Part shown: positions 18,691 through 25,966 of the stretch, in pieces | Layout: the number at the start of each line of letters is the position of its first letter | How positions within the stretch are numbered: position 1 is the stretch's first letter | Assembly: GCF_001514125.1 (NCBI RefSeq) | Contig: NZ_KQ948549.1 | Span: 62,001-126,000 of the forward strand | DNA length: 64,000 nt | Source of the DNA: Streptomyces longwoodensis | GTDB taxonomy: Bacteria > Actinomycetota > Actinomycetes > Streptomycetales > Streptomycetaceae | Direction of reading: 5' to 3' | Notes under the pieces: generated by a model | The model's database searches: none | Seen by the model: only the letters and a program-made list of their open reading frames with translations | What the model was told of the DNA's origin: nothing | Position numbers and translations under genes: made by a program

Positions 18691-20103
18691 TCACGGCTGC
18701 GGCGTCGGCGTCGTCGGGGTCGTCGGCGCGCCCGTGGCGACCAGCGAGGTGTCCAGCCGTGCCGTGATGACCAGCGTGCCCTCCTCGACCTGGTAGTCGA
18801 GCGGCAGGCCCAGTCCGCGCATCGCCGCGATCATCCCCGTGTTGGACGCCTGCGTCACCGCGTACACGCTCTCGCAGCCCGCCTCGGCAGCCATCGCCAC
18901 CAGCCGGCCGAGCAGTTCACCGCCGATGCCCCGCCGCTGCCACTGGTCCTCGACCAGCAGCGCGACCTCCGTCTCGTCGCCGTCCCACAGCAGGTGGCCC
19001 AGGCCGACGATGCGGCCCGAGGCGGTCTGCACGGCGAGGGTACGGCCGAAACGGGGGCTGAGCAGGTGGTTGAGGTAGCGGTCGGCGTCGCCGACCGGGC
19101 CGTGGTACCGCATGCTCAGCGTGTGCGACGAGCAGCGCTCCTGCATGGCCTTCGCGGCCTCCAGGTCGCTCGTGTCGGCCCGGCGCACGGTGATGTCCCG
19201 GCCCTCGGGCAGGGTGAGGACGTCCTGGCTGAGCGGGACCCGCGGGCCGAGCCGGGTGTCCAGCTCGACCAGGGCCCGGGCGCGGGCGAACTCCGTCGGG
19301 GTGAACGGCAGGTACGGCCGCTCCACGGTGATCACTCCGCCCTCCGGCGCCTGCAGCCGCAGCACGGTCTCCTCCAGCACGCCCTCCGCGGGCACCTGGT
19401 CCGCCCCGCCGTGGATCCTGGCGGGCAGCGAACGGATGGTGCAGCGCCCCAGCAACTGGCGCAGCGCGAGCGGCAGTTCGGCCGCGTCCAGGGCGGTGCG
19501 GGTGGCGAGGCCGAGCACCCGGGTCGGGGCGTCGACCAAGTCGTGGGCGTCGGCCCGCTCGATCCAGGTGTCGGAACCGCCGGCCCGCGACACCGCCCGG
19601 GTGAGGTCGGGGGAGGACAGGGCGCCGGGGGCGCGCAGCAGGAACTCGTCCACCGTCTCCGCGCCCAGCGGGTGCGTCTGGAGGCTGAGGATGTCGACCT
19701 CGTGGGCCGCGAGCGCCGCGCAGAGGGAGGCCAGCGCGCCCGGTGCGTCCCGCACCGTCGTCCGCATCCGCCACAGCGTGCTCGTGCCGGTCACGTCGTC
19801 GGTCGGGGCGGACGGCCCGGCCTGCCGCTCCGAGGAGGGCGGCCGGGCACCGGTATCGCTCGTCGGCGGTGCGTGGCCGTGGCGGCGTGCCCACCAGACG
19901 TGGAAGGCCGCCGTGGCGAGCAGCGCGGCCGCCGACACCGCGAGGGTCAGCGGCCCGTCCGGGCCGTGGCCGACCAGGTTCGCCACCACGTCGGCGACGG
20001 CCACGGCCGTGAACAGGGCGGCGAGTTCGACGGCGTCGCGCCGCCAGTGGTGCACGGGCCGGCCGTTGCGGGCCCGTGTCACGCCAGACAGGTCTCGAGT
20101 CAT
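18691..20103 (-). CDS. Membrane-tethered ACT-domain GNAT acetyltransferase
   Basis: A 470-residue protein of unusual build. Residues 24-44 and 52-72 are two hydrophobic helices. An ACT amino-acid-binding domain follows at about 110-175 (RTTVRDAPGALASLCAALA). A middle region of unknown fold precedes a GNAT domain at about 303-458, with the acetyl-CoA loop QWQRRGIGGELLGR. Soluble ACT-GNAT proteins in actinobacteria are lysine acetyltransferases whose activity is tuned by amino acids, with acetyl-CoA synthetase among their targets. Here the two membrane helices would anchor it. Start is the ATG at 20103; an in-frame extension to 20262 crosses AT-rich promoter DNA and is not credible. It ends 26 bases from a shared terminator. 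Confidence 0.85.
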   Translation of the reverse strand: MTRDLSGVTRARNGRPVHHWRRDAVELAALFTAVAVADVVANLVGHGPDGPLTLAVSAAALLATAAFHVWWARRHGHAPPTSDTGARPPSSERQAGPSAPTDDVTGTSTLWRMRTTVRDAPGALASLCAALAAHEVDILSLQTHPLGAETVDEFLLRAPGALSSPDLTRAVSRAGGSDTWIERADAHDLVDAPTRVLGLATRTALDAAELPLALRQLLGRCTIRSLPARIHGGADQVPAEGVLEETVLRLQAPEGGVITVERPYLPFTPTEFARARALVELDTRLGPRVPLSQDVLTLPEGRDITVRRADTSDLEAAKAMQERCSSHTLSMRYHGPVGDADRYLNHLLSPRFGRTLAVQTASGRIVGLGHLLWDGDETEVALLVEDQWQRRGIGGELLGRLVAMAAEAGCESVYAVTQASNTGMIAAMRGLGLPLDYQVEEGTLVITARLDTSLVATGAPTTPTTPTPQP

Positions 20104-20240
20104 GCATCCACTGTGAAGGAACGGTGTTGCGTGATCACGAACGGTGTGTGACCGGGTGGTAAAGACCGCCAATGTCCGTTTTGTTTTGTGTTGAAGTGAA
20201 GTGCTGCCGCCGAGGGGGTCGCGGACGGCCCGCGGACGGA
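20104..20240 (-). promoter_or_regulatory. Promoter region of the ACT-GNAT gene
   Basis: This 137-base stretch is clearly less GC-rich than its surroundings (runs such as TTTTGTTTTGTG at 20178-20189), as expected for a strong or regulated promoter. I could not fix a -35/-10 pair. It sits between the ACT-GNAT start and the phoD terminator. Confidence 0.4.
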
Positions 20241-20273
20241 GCCGCGCACCGGGGGATGACACCGGTGCGCGGC
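20241..20273 (-). terminator. Terminator downstream of phoD
   Basis: GCCGCGCACCGG pairs perfectly with its complement across a nine-base loop, 27 bases beyond the phoD stop codon. There is no strong U-tract, as is usual in Streptomyces. Confidence 0.75.
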
Positions 20274-20299
20274 ACGGTCACCGAGGGTACGGGAGCGGG

Positions 20300-21886
20300 C
20301 TACTGGCCGACGCGTCCCGGCTGGAGCACCTGTGTGAACAGCACCGTCCCGTCCTGCTCGCGCAGCCGGACCGTCAACTCGCCGCTGTCGCCGTCGATGT
20401 CGACCTCGCCGAAGAACTGGTAGCCCTCGGCGGGCGAGACGTTGGACGCGGTCGGCGCCTTCACGAAGACCCGCTCCGGTCCGAAGGTGCCGTCCAGCGC
20501 GCTGGCCGGGAAGGCGCCCGCGTTGAGGGGTCCGGAGACGAACTCCCAGAACGGCTCGAAGTCGGTGAACGCCGCCCGCGACGGCTGGTAGTGCTGCGCG
20601 GAGGTGTGGTGCACGTCGGCCGTGAGCCACACCGTGCCCGTGATCCGGCGGTGCTTGACGAACCGCAGCAGCTCGGCGATCTGCAGCTCACGCCCCAGCG
20701 GGGCGCCCGGGTCGCCCTGGGCGACGGCCTCGTAGTGGGGCCGGCCCTCGGTCGTGTCGGGTACCACCAGCCCGATCGGCATGTCGGCGGCGATCACCTT
20801 CCACACCGCGCGCGAGCGCGCCAACTCCTTCTTGAGCCACTCCAGTTGCTCGCGGCCCAGGATGCCCTGCGGGTCCACGGTCTGGTCGTCGGGCGAGTTG
20901 GCGTTGCGGTAGGTGCGCATGTCCAGCACGAACACGTCCAGCAGCGGACCGTGGCGCACGACCCGGTGCACCCGGCCCTCTGTCGCGCCCGGGCGCAGCG
21001 TGGAGACGGGGAAGTACTCGCTGAACGCCCGCCGGGCGCGCGCCGCGAGGACGTCCACGCTCTTCTCCGTGTACCGCGTGTCGGAGGCCGCGACGACCTC
21101 GCCCGGGTACCAGTTGTTGCGGACCTCGTGGTCGTCCCACTGGATGACCGACGGCACCCGGGCGTTGAAGCGGCGCAGGTTGTCGTCCAGCAGGTTGTAC
21201 CGGAAGTTCCCGCGGAACTCGGCCAGCGTCTCGGCGACCTTGGACTTCTCCACGGTCGTGAGGTTGCGGTAGGTGCGGCCGTCGGGCAGCGCCTGGGTGG
21301 CCGCGATGGGGCCGTCGGCGTAGACGTTGTCGCCGCTGCACAGGAAGAAGTCGGGGTCCAGCTTCGCCATCGCGTCGTAGATGCGGTAGCCGCCGATGTC
21401 CGGGTTGATGCCCCAGCCCTGTCCGGCCAGGTCGCCGGACCACAGGAACCGCACGCCCCGCCGGCGCCCGGCCGGCACCGTGCGGAACGTGCCGGTCACC
21501 GGCTCGCCCGTGCGGCGCGGGTCGTCGGGGTCGGCCAGCACCACGCGGTAGTGGACCTGCTCGCCGGGGGGCAGGCCGTGCAGCCGGGTGGTGCCGGTGA
21601 AGTCGGTGTCCGGGCCGAGGAGCGGGCCGTGCCACCGGTGCACCCGGCGGAACGATTCCGTGGCCGACGTCTCGACGACCATCCGGGCCGGCCGGTCGGA
21701 CCTGACCCACACGAGCCCGGAGCCGGCGGTGATGTCACCGGCCTGCACGCCCCAGTCCGCCCGGGGCCGTCCGGACAGGGCGAGGGCGGGGGCCGCGCCG
21801 ACGGCGGCCGGCAGGGTGAGGGCCGCGGACGCGGCCAGCGAGCCGCGCAGGACGCTGCGGCGTCCCGGGGACGGGCGTGCGGACAT
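20300..21886 (-). CDS. phoD: Tat-exported alkaline phosphatase/phosphodiesterase PhoD
   Basis: A 528-residue secreted phosphatase of the PhoD family. The N-terminus has a twin-arginine signal (RRSVLRG, then a hydrophobic stretch ending near ALA at about residue 36). A PhoD N-terminal domain comes next, then the metallophosphatase core with SGDNVYADGP, WDDHEVRNNW, DMRTYRN and the closing ADVHHTSAQHY. It should release phosphate from organic esters or teichoic acids outside the cell. Start ATG has GGAGG seven bases upstream. A PHO-box-like direct repeat lies about 76 bases upstream of the start, consistent with PhoP control. Confidence 0.93.
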   Translation of the reverse strand: MSARPSPGRRSVLRGSLAASAALTLPAAVGAAPALALSGRPRADWGVQAGDITAGSGLVWVRSDRPARMVVETSATESFRRVHRWHGPLLGPDTDFTGTTRLHGLPPGEQVHYRVVLADPDDPRRTGEPVTGTFRTVPAGRRRGVRFLWSGDLAGQGWGINPDIGGYRIYDAMAKLDPDFFLCSGDNVYADGPIAATQALPDGRTYRNLTTVEKSKVAETLAEFRGNFRYNLLDDNLRRFNARVPSVIQWDDHEVRNNWYPGEVVAASDTRYTEKSVDVLAARARRAFSEYFPVSTLRPGATEGRVHRVVRHGPLLDVFVLDMRTYRNANSPDDQTVDPQGILGREQLEWLKKELARSRAVWKVIAADMPIGLVVPDTTEGRPHYEAVAQGDPGAPLGRELQIAELLRFVKHRRITGTVWLTADVHHTSAQHYQPSRAAFTDFEPFWEFVSGPLNAGAFPASALDGTFGPERVFVKAPTASNVSPAEGYQFFGEVDIDGDSGELTVRLREQDGTVLFTQVLQPGRVGQ

Positions 21887-21962
21887 GGAGGGACCTCCAG
21901 GGACGGGATCCGGCCGGCGTGGGTGCCGTGCGCAGTGCCAGGACTACGCGGACGCCGCAGCG

Positions 21963-21984
21963 CGCACGGAAACCACAGGTGAAC
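21963..21984 (-). promoter_or_regulatory. Candidate PHO box of phoD
   Basis: Read on the minus strand, GTTCACCTGTG is followed directly by GTTTCCGTGCG: two 11-base direct repeat units of the Streptomyces PhoP-binding type (consensus unit beginning GTTCACC). The first unit matches well, the second partly. The location upstream of a phosphatase gene supports the call. Confidence 0.55.
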
Positions 21985-22050
21985 AACTGGCCCCGCGAGC
22001 CATCACCGGGACCCGCTGCCCTCCCGAACGGCCCTCCCGCAGCCCCCGGT

Positions 22051-22881
22051 TCAGCGGCTCCCGTCCAGGATGACGCGCGCCACCAGCGCCGGGTCGTCGT
22101 TCATCGGGCAGTGCCCGCAGCCGGGCAGCCGCACGAGCCGGGCCCGGGGCACGATCTGCTTGGCCCGCACGCCCTGGCGCCGGACCAGGATCATGTCGCG
22201 GGTGCCCCAGGCCACCGTGACCGGGACCTGCGGGACGTCCTCCACGAACTGGACGGCGGCGCCCGAGCGGAGGGTCTGCTCGAACCCGGTGGCCCGGGCC
22301 AGCGCGAGCGTCTCGGCGACCACCGCCTCGGGCGAACGGCGGCCCGGGCGGGCGTAGATGGTGCTCGTCAGCGCGGTCCGGCCGGCCGCCGTGCGGGACA
22401 ACTGCTCGACCACCGGCAGCGGCAGCCGTCGCGCGATGTGCCGCATGGCGAGCAGGACGCCGAACGCGTACCGGCGTTCGGCCGGTGACCAGAACCCCGC
22501 CGGGGACAGGGCGGTCACGGAGCGCACCAGCCGGGCGCGGCCCAGCTCCAGGGCGAGCAGCCCGCCCAGGGAGTTGCCCGCGACGTGCGGACGGTCCAGC
22601 TCCAGCGCCTCGCACAGCGCGCCGAGCACGGTGTTCGTCGTGGGCAGGTCGTAGGCCAGCCCGTCGGGCAGCGCCGGGGAGGCGCCGAAGCCCGGCAGGT
22701 CCACGGCGATCACGTCGCGGTCGGCGGCCAGGATGTCCACCACCGGGTCCCAGGCCTGCCGGTGGTGCCCGATGCCGTGCAGCAGGAGCAGCGGCTCACC
22801 CCGGCCCACGCGCGCGTAGGACACCGTGACCGGCTGCGGGCCGTGCGCGGAGGGGACCTTGAAGGAGACGGTGGCGGACAT
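22051..22881 (-). CDS. Alpha/beta hydrolase
   Basis: A 276-residue cytoplasmic alpha/beta-hydrolase. The oxyanion-hole motif is LLLHGIGHHRQAWDPV, the nucleophile elbow GNSLGG (Ser near residue 104), and the catalytic histidine lies in GCGHCPMND near the C-terminus. The substrate is not apparent. GAGGAG sits upstream of the ATG. It lies downstream of the F420-type oxidoreductase gene on the same strand, with 157 bases between, including the palindrome AGCAATTGCT at 22942-22951, so it may also have its own promoter. Confidence 0.88.
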   Translation of the reverse strand: MSATVSFKVPSAHGPQPVTVSYARVGRGEPLLLLHGIGHHRQAWDPVVDILAADRDVIAVDLPGFGASPALPDGLAYDLPTTNTVLGALCEALELDRPHVAGNSLGGLLALELGRARLVRSVTALSPAGFWSPAERRYAFGVLLAMRHIARRLPLPVVEQLSRTAAGRTALTSTIYARPGRRSPEAVVAETLALARATGFEQTLRSGAAVQFVEDVPQVPVTVAWGTRDMILVRRQGVRAKQIVPRARLVRLPGCGHCPMNDDPALVARVILDGSR

Positions 22882-23038
22882 GGGGGTGCTCCTCGTCTGG
22901 GATCGCCGGGGGCGCCGGGCGGACGCCGTAGACAGCTTGTCAGCAATTGCTACCGGCGGGTAGCCCTCCCGTGCGCGGGGGACCGCCCGGCGTGCGGTCC
23001 GCCGCGCGCGGCGGACCGACGGGCTGCCGGGGCCCCGC

Positions 23039-23698
23039 TCACCGTCCTCTGCGCAGCTCCAGGTTGAAGTGCGCGTGCCCGACCTTGCCCATGAGGGTCA
23101 GCCACAGCGGCAGGTACATCTCCACCGCGCGCGACGCCGTGATGCCGCCCAGGTCCACCACCCGCCCCGCGGGCCAGCCGAACTCGCCCAGCAGGCCGGT
23201 CACCTGCTCCTTGGCGCCCGCGTCCTCCCCGCACACGAAGAGCTGGTGCTCGCCCGGCACCAGCGAAGGCTGCACCATCACGTCGCAGTTGACGGTGTTC
23301 AGCGTCTTCACCACGCGCGCGGCCGGGAACGTCCGCTGGATCTGTTCGCCCACGCTGTCCGACTCGACCGGCGACAGCCGCACCAGCCCGTCCTCGAACG
23401 CCAGCGGGTTGGAGACGTCGATCAGCACCTTCCCGTCGAGGTGCCGCGCGCCGGCCGCCTCCAGCGCGGCGAGCGCGACCCGGCCGCCCACGGCGTTGAC
23501 GACCACCTCGCCGGCCGCGGCCGCCTCGGCGAACGTACCGGCCGCCGCGCCCCCGCCCGCCGCACGCACCCACTCCAGGGCCGCCGGGTTGTCCGCGGAG
23601 CGCGAGCCGAGGGTCACCTCGTGCCCCAGCTCGACCAGTTTCGTGCCCAGGGTCCGACCGACCACGCCCGTGCCCAGCACCGCGTAGCGCATGCCCAC
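23039..23698 (-). CDS. NADPH:F420 oxidoreductase-like Rossmann protein
   Basis: A 219-residue member of the F420-dependent NADP reductase/6-phosphogluconate-dehydrogenase-like NAD-binding family. The dinucleotide loop is AVLGTGVVGRTLGTKL at the N-terminus, and the substrate half contains VKTLNTVNCDVMVQPSL. The ATG at 23698 has GGGAGGTG at -5; a second ATG two codons in (23692) is also possible. It is divergent from an ECF41 sigma factor gene, and genes of this sugar/oxidoreductase type are frequent ECF41 partners. Confidence 0.87.
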   Translation of the reverse strand: MGMRYAVLGTGVVGRTLGTKLVELGHEVTLGSRSADNPAALEWVRAAGGGAAAGTFAEAAAAGEVVVNAVGGRVALAALEAAGARHLDGKVLIDVSNPLAFEDGLVRLSPVESDSVGEQIQRTFPAARVVKTLNTVNCDVMVQPSLVPGEHQLFVCGEDAGAKEQVTGLLGEFGWPAGRVVDLGGITASRAVEMYLPLWLTLMGKVGHAHFNLELRRGR

Positions 23699-23901
23699 CT
23701 CCCGTCACCGCCCACGCCCCGGGGCGTGCGGCCCGTCATCGACGCCCGCCATTCTGCGCCGCCTGGCCCGCGCCCGTGGCCCGGACACGACGGAACGGAC
23801 GAGGCGGTGACCCGGCCGGGGCACGGGCGGCCCGGGGCCCGGGCACCGGCCGGGCGGGTACCGGCTGGACACGGCGGGGCCAGGTCGGTTGGGATGGTCC
23901 C

Positions 23902-24783
23902 GTGCTATCCGACACCGCGACCGACGTCTTCGAAGAGCACCGACCCCTCCTCATGGGAGTCGCCTACCGCATGCTCGGGCGGGTGGCCGACGCCGAGGAC
24001 GTGGTCCAGGACGCCTGGCTGCGCTGGTCCGGCGTGGACCGCTCCACCGTGCGCGAGCCCCGGCCCTACCTCGTCCGCGTCACCACCCGGCTGGCCATCG
24101 ACCGGCTCGCCCGCATCAAGTCGCGCAACGAGGCCTACGTCGGCCCCTGGCTGCCCGAGCCCTACGCCACCGACTTCGGGGACACCGTCCCGGACGGCGC
24201 CGAGCGCGCGGTGCTCGCCGACACGGTCTCCCTGGCCGTGCTGGTCGTCCTGGAGTCGCTGTCGCCCCTGGAACGCGCCGTGTTCGTCCTGCGCGAGGCG
24301 TTCGGCTTCCCGTTCGCTGACATCGCCGCGATGCTCGACCGCAGCGAGACCGCCGTGCGCCAGCTGGCCGGCCGCGCCCGCCGGCACGTGGCCGAACGGC
24401 GCCCGCGCTACGAGGTCGACCCGGTCCAGCGCCGCGAACTGACCGAGCGCTTCCTCGCCGCGGCCTCCGGCGGCGACCTGGACGCGCTGATGGAGCTGCT
24501 CGCGCCCGACGCCCGGCTCGTCGGCGACAGCGGCGGCAAGGCCAAGGCCCCGGTGCGGGTGCTGGAGAGCGCCGACGCCGTCGGCCGGTTCCTGCTCGGC
24601 GCCGCGCGCAAGGGCGTCGAGGACGTGTCCTACCGCTTCCTGGAGCTCAACGGCGGCCCAGCCCTGCTGGTGCTGTCCGGGGACCGGCCCGACTGCGTCT
24701 TCCAGCTGGAGGTGGCGGACGGCCGGATCCAGGCCGTCTACGTCGTGCGCAACCCCGACAAGCTGCGCGCCCTGCCCGTCTAG
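23902..24783 (+). CDS. sigJ: ECF sigma factor SigJ-like (ECF41 group) with SnoaL-type C-terminal domain
   Basis: A 293-residue RNA polymerase sigma factor. Region 2 lies at about residues 10-80 (EDVVQDAWLRW) and region 4 at about 110-165 (LSPLERAVFVLREAFGF and the HTH). A fused C-terminal SnoaL-like domain follows. The two ECF41 hallmarks are visible: a DGGGK-like GDSGGK near residue 212 and NPDKL near the end. In this group the C-terminal domain replaces a separate anti-sigma factor and tunes activity. Start is GTG at 23902; a longer frame from 23776 is proline/glycine-rich and unlikely. A stem-loop terminator follows. Confidence 0.92.
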   Translation: MLSDTATDVFEEHRPLLMGVAYRMLGRVADAEDVVQDAWLRWSGVDRSTVREPRPYLVRVTTRLAIDRLARIKSRNEAYVGPWLPEPYATDFGDTVPDGAERAVLADTVSLAVLVVLESLSPLERAVFVLREAFGFPFADIAAMLDRSETAVRQLAGRARRHVAERRPRYEVDPVQRRELTERFLAAASGGDLDALMELLAPDARLVGDSGGKAKAPVRVLESADAVGRFLLGAARKGVEDVSYRFLELNGGPALLVLSGDRPDCVFQLEVADGRIQAVYVVRNPDKLRALPV

Positions 24784-24804
24784 CGGCGCCCGCCCCGGCA
24801 CCCG

Positions 24805-24826
24805 GCCCCCGTCACGCGACGGGGGC
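24805..24826 (+). terminator. Terminator of the ECF41 sigma gene
   Basis: GCCCCCGTC and GACGGGGGC form a nine-base-pair stem around a four-base ACGC loop, followed by TTTG, 21 bases after the stop codon. Confidence 0.85.
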
Positions 24827-24916
24827 TTTGCCGTCGTGTCACGGGAACGCTGCCGTACGAACGCCCCGTGAACGCTTCCCGGCCGGTCACCCGTCGGCTT
24901 CCCAAGGGTTCCAGGA

Positions 24917-24951
24917 TTGGTCTTGACCAAGGGTGGGGGCCGCCTTATGGT
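24917..24951 (+). promoter_or_regulatory. GntR gene promoter with DasR-type operator
   Basis: TTGACC (24923-24928) and TATGGT (24946-24951) are separated by 17 bases and form a good vegetative promoter. The -35 lies inside the near-perfect palindrome TTGGTC-TT-GACCAA (24917-24930), which strongly resembles the Streptomyces dre element (core TGGTCTAGACCA) bound by the GntR/HutC-type regulator DasR. The site could be bound by DasR or by the HutC-type regulator encoded just downstream. Confidence 0.6.
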
Positions 24952-25027
24952 CGCAGACAAGTGCAACAACCTTTAATAAACAAGGGCGCGAAAACGCCGC
25001 CGGGACACGGCGATTGCGGAGGACAGG

Positions 25028-25789
25028 GTGGGGACCACGCAACTGGAATCGGTGCCGGAGCCAAAGTACTGGCACCTCAAGACCGTGCTCAGCGAAGCAC
25101 TCGACTCGGAGTTCGCGGTAGGCGAGATCCTGCCCAACGAGCGTGAGCTGGCGGCCCGTTTCGGTGTGGCCCGCGCCACGCTCCGGCAGGCCCTGGAGCA
25201 ACTGGAGCTGGAAGGCCGCCTGCAGCGCCGACGGGGGGTCGGCACGACGGTGGCGCCGCCGCGCATGGGGGTCGCCGTCGGCACCGGCGGCCAGGTCTGG
25301 CCGGGCACGGCCGACGACGGCTGGCAGCCCGTCGACTGCGACCTCGCGCCGCCGCCCGCCGCGGTGGCCGAGGCGCTGGAGACCGGACGGGACGAGCCCG
25401 TGCACGTCGTGCGCCGCTCGCGCGTGACCCACGGCCAGACCGTCGCCGCCGAACTCCTCTACGTCCCGCAGTCCTCGGTGCCCGAGCTGAGCGCCATCGA
25501 CGCCCCGTCCGGCGCCGCCCGCGCGCGTGCGGTGCTGCGCGAGCTCCAGCGGCGCGAGCTGGAGGGCCAGGACCGCTCCGTGGAGCTGGGCTCGGCCCGC
25601 GCCGACGACGCCAAGGAACTCGACCGCCTGCCCGGCGCCCCGGTCCTCGTCGTCACCACCCGCTTCGTCGCCGGGGGCCGCACCGCCGCGCTCGCCGTCG
25701 CCACGTACCGCGCCGACACCTGCCGCCTGACCTTCGGCGCCACGGGAGACGTGGAGATCCACCACGGCCCGGAACGCCAGGCGTCCTGA
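25028..25789 (+). CDS. GntR family regulator, HutC subfamily
   Basis: A 253-residue regulator. The N-terminal winged HTH spans about 10-75 (LPNERELAARFGVARATLRQ), and a UTRA effector domain spans about 95-245, with RSRVTHGQTVAAELLYVP and FVAGGRTAALAVATYRAD. HutC-type UTRA domains bind small metabolites such as phosphosugars. It differs clearly from DasR itself in the effector region. Start is GTG at 25028 behind GGAGGACAGG. The promoter carries a dre-like palindrome, so autoregulation or DasR control is plausible. A nested hairpin follows the gene. Confidence 0.9.
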   Translation: MGTTQLESVPEPKYWHLKTVLSEALDSEFAVGEILPNERELAARFGVARATLRQALEQLELEGRLQRRRGVGTTVAPPRMGVAVGTGGQVWPGTADDGWQPVDCDLAPPPAAVAEALETGRDEPVHVVRRSRVTHGQTVAAELLYVPQSSVPELSAIDAPSGAARARAVLRELQRRELEGQDRSVELGSARADDAKELDRLPGAPVLVVTTRFVAGGRTAALAVATYRADTCRLTFGATGDVEIHHGPERQAS

Positions 25790-25799
25790 CCGACCGAAA

Positions 25800-25849
25800 A
25801 CAGCGCCTGTGCCCCGGCCAACCCGGGGCACAGGGCCTCACGGCGCTGT
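25800..25849. terminator. Nested hairpin terminator after the GntR gene
   Basis: The inner stem CCTGTGCCCCGG (25806-25817) pairs perfectly with 25823-25834 across CCAAC. An outer helix, ACAGCGCC at 25800-25807 with GGCGCTGT at 25842-25849, encloses or competes with it. It lies just after the GntR stop and upstream of the convergent ROK gene end. Confidence 0.8.
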
Positions 25850-25875
25850 GGCAGCGGGCTCGGGCCATCCCCACC

Positions 25876-25896
25876 CAGGGGCGCGGGGAACCGCGC
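25876..25896. repeat. Streptomyces-type dispersed intergenic repeat
   Basis: AGGGGCGCGGGGAACCGCGC folds as GCGCGG-GGAA-CCGCGC, a six-base-pair stem closed by a GNRA-type loop. From memory, GGGGCGCGGGGAAC(T/C)GCGC is a very common intergenic motif in Streptomyces chromosomes, usually beside terminators, as here. A shorter related copy (GGGGAACCGCGC, minus strand) lies at 38100-38111. Confidence 0.6.
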
Positions 25897-25966
25897 ACAG
25901 AACCGGTCCCACCCGGCCCCCACAGCCAACTCCGGCCGCTCCCACCCCACCGCGCCCAACCCCACG

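Noticed and set aside
18649..20151. A 500-codon plus-strand frame opposite the ACT-GNAT gene
   Set aside because: No domain and no ribosome-binding site. The minus-strand protein has ACT and GNAT motifs.
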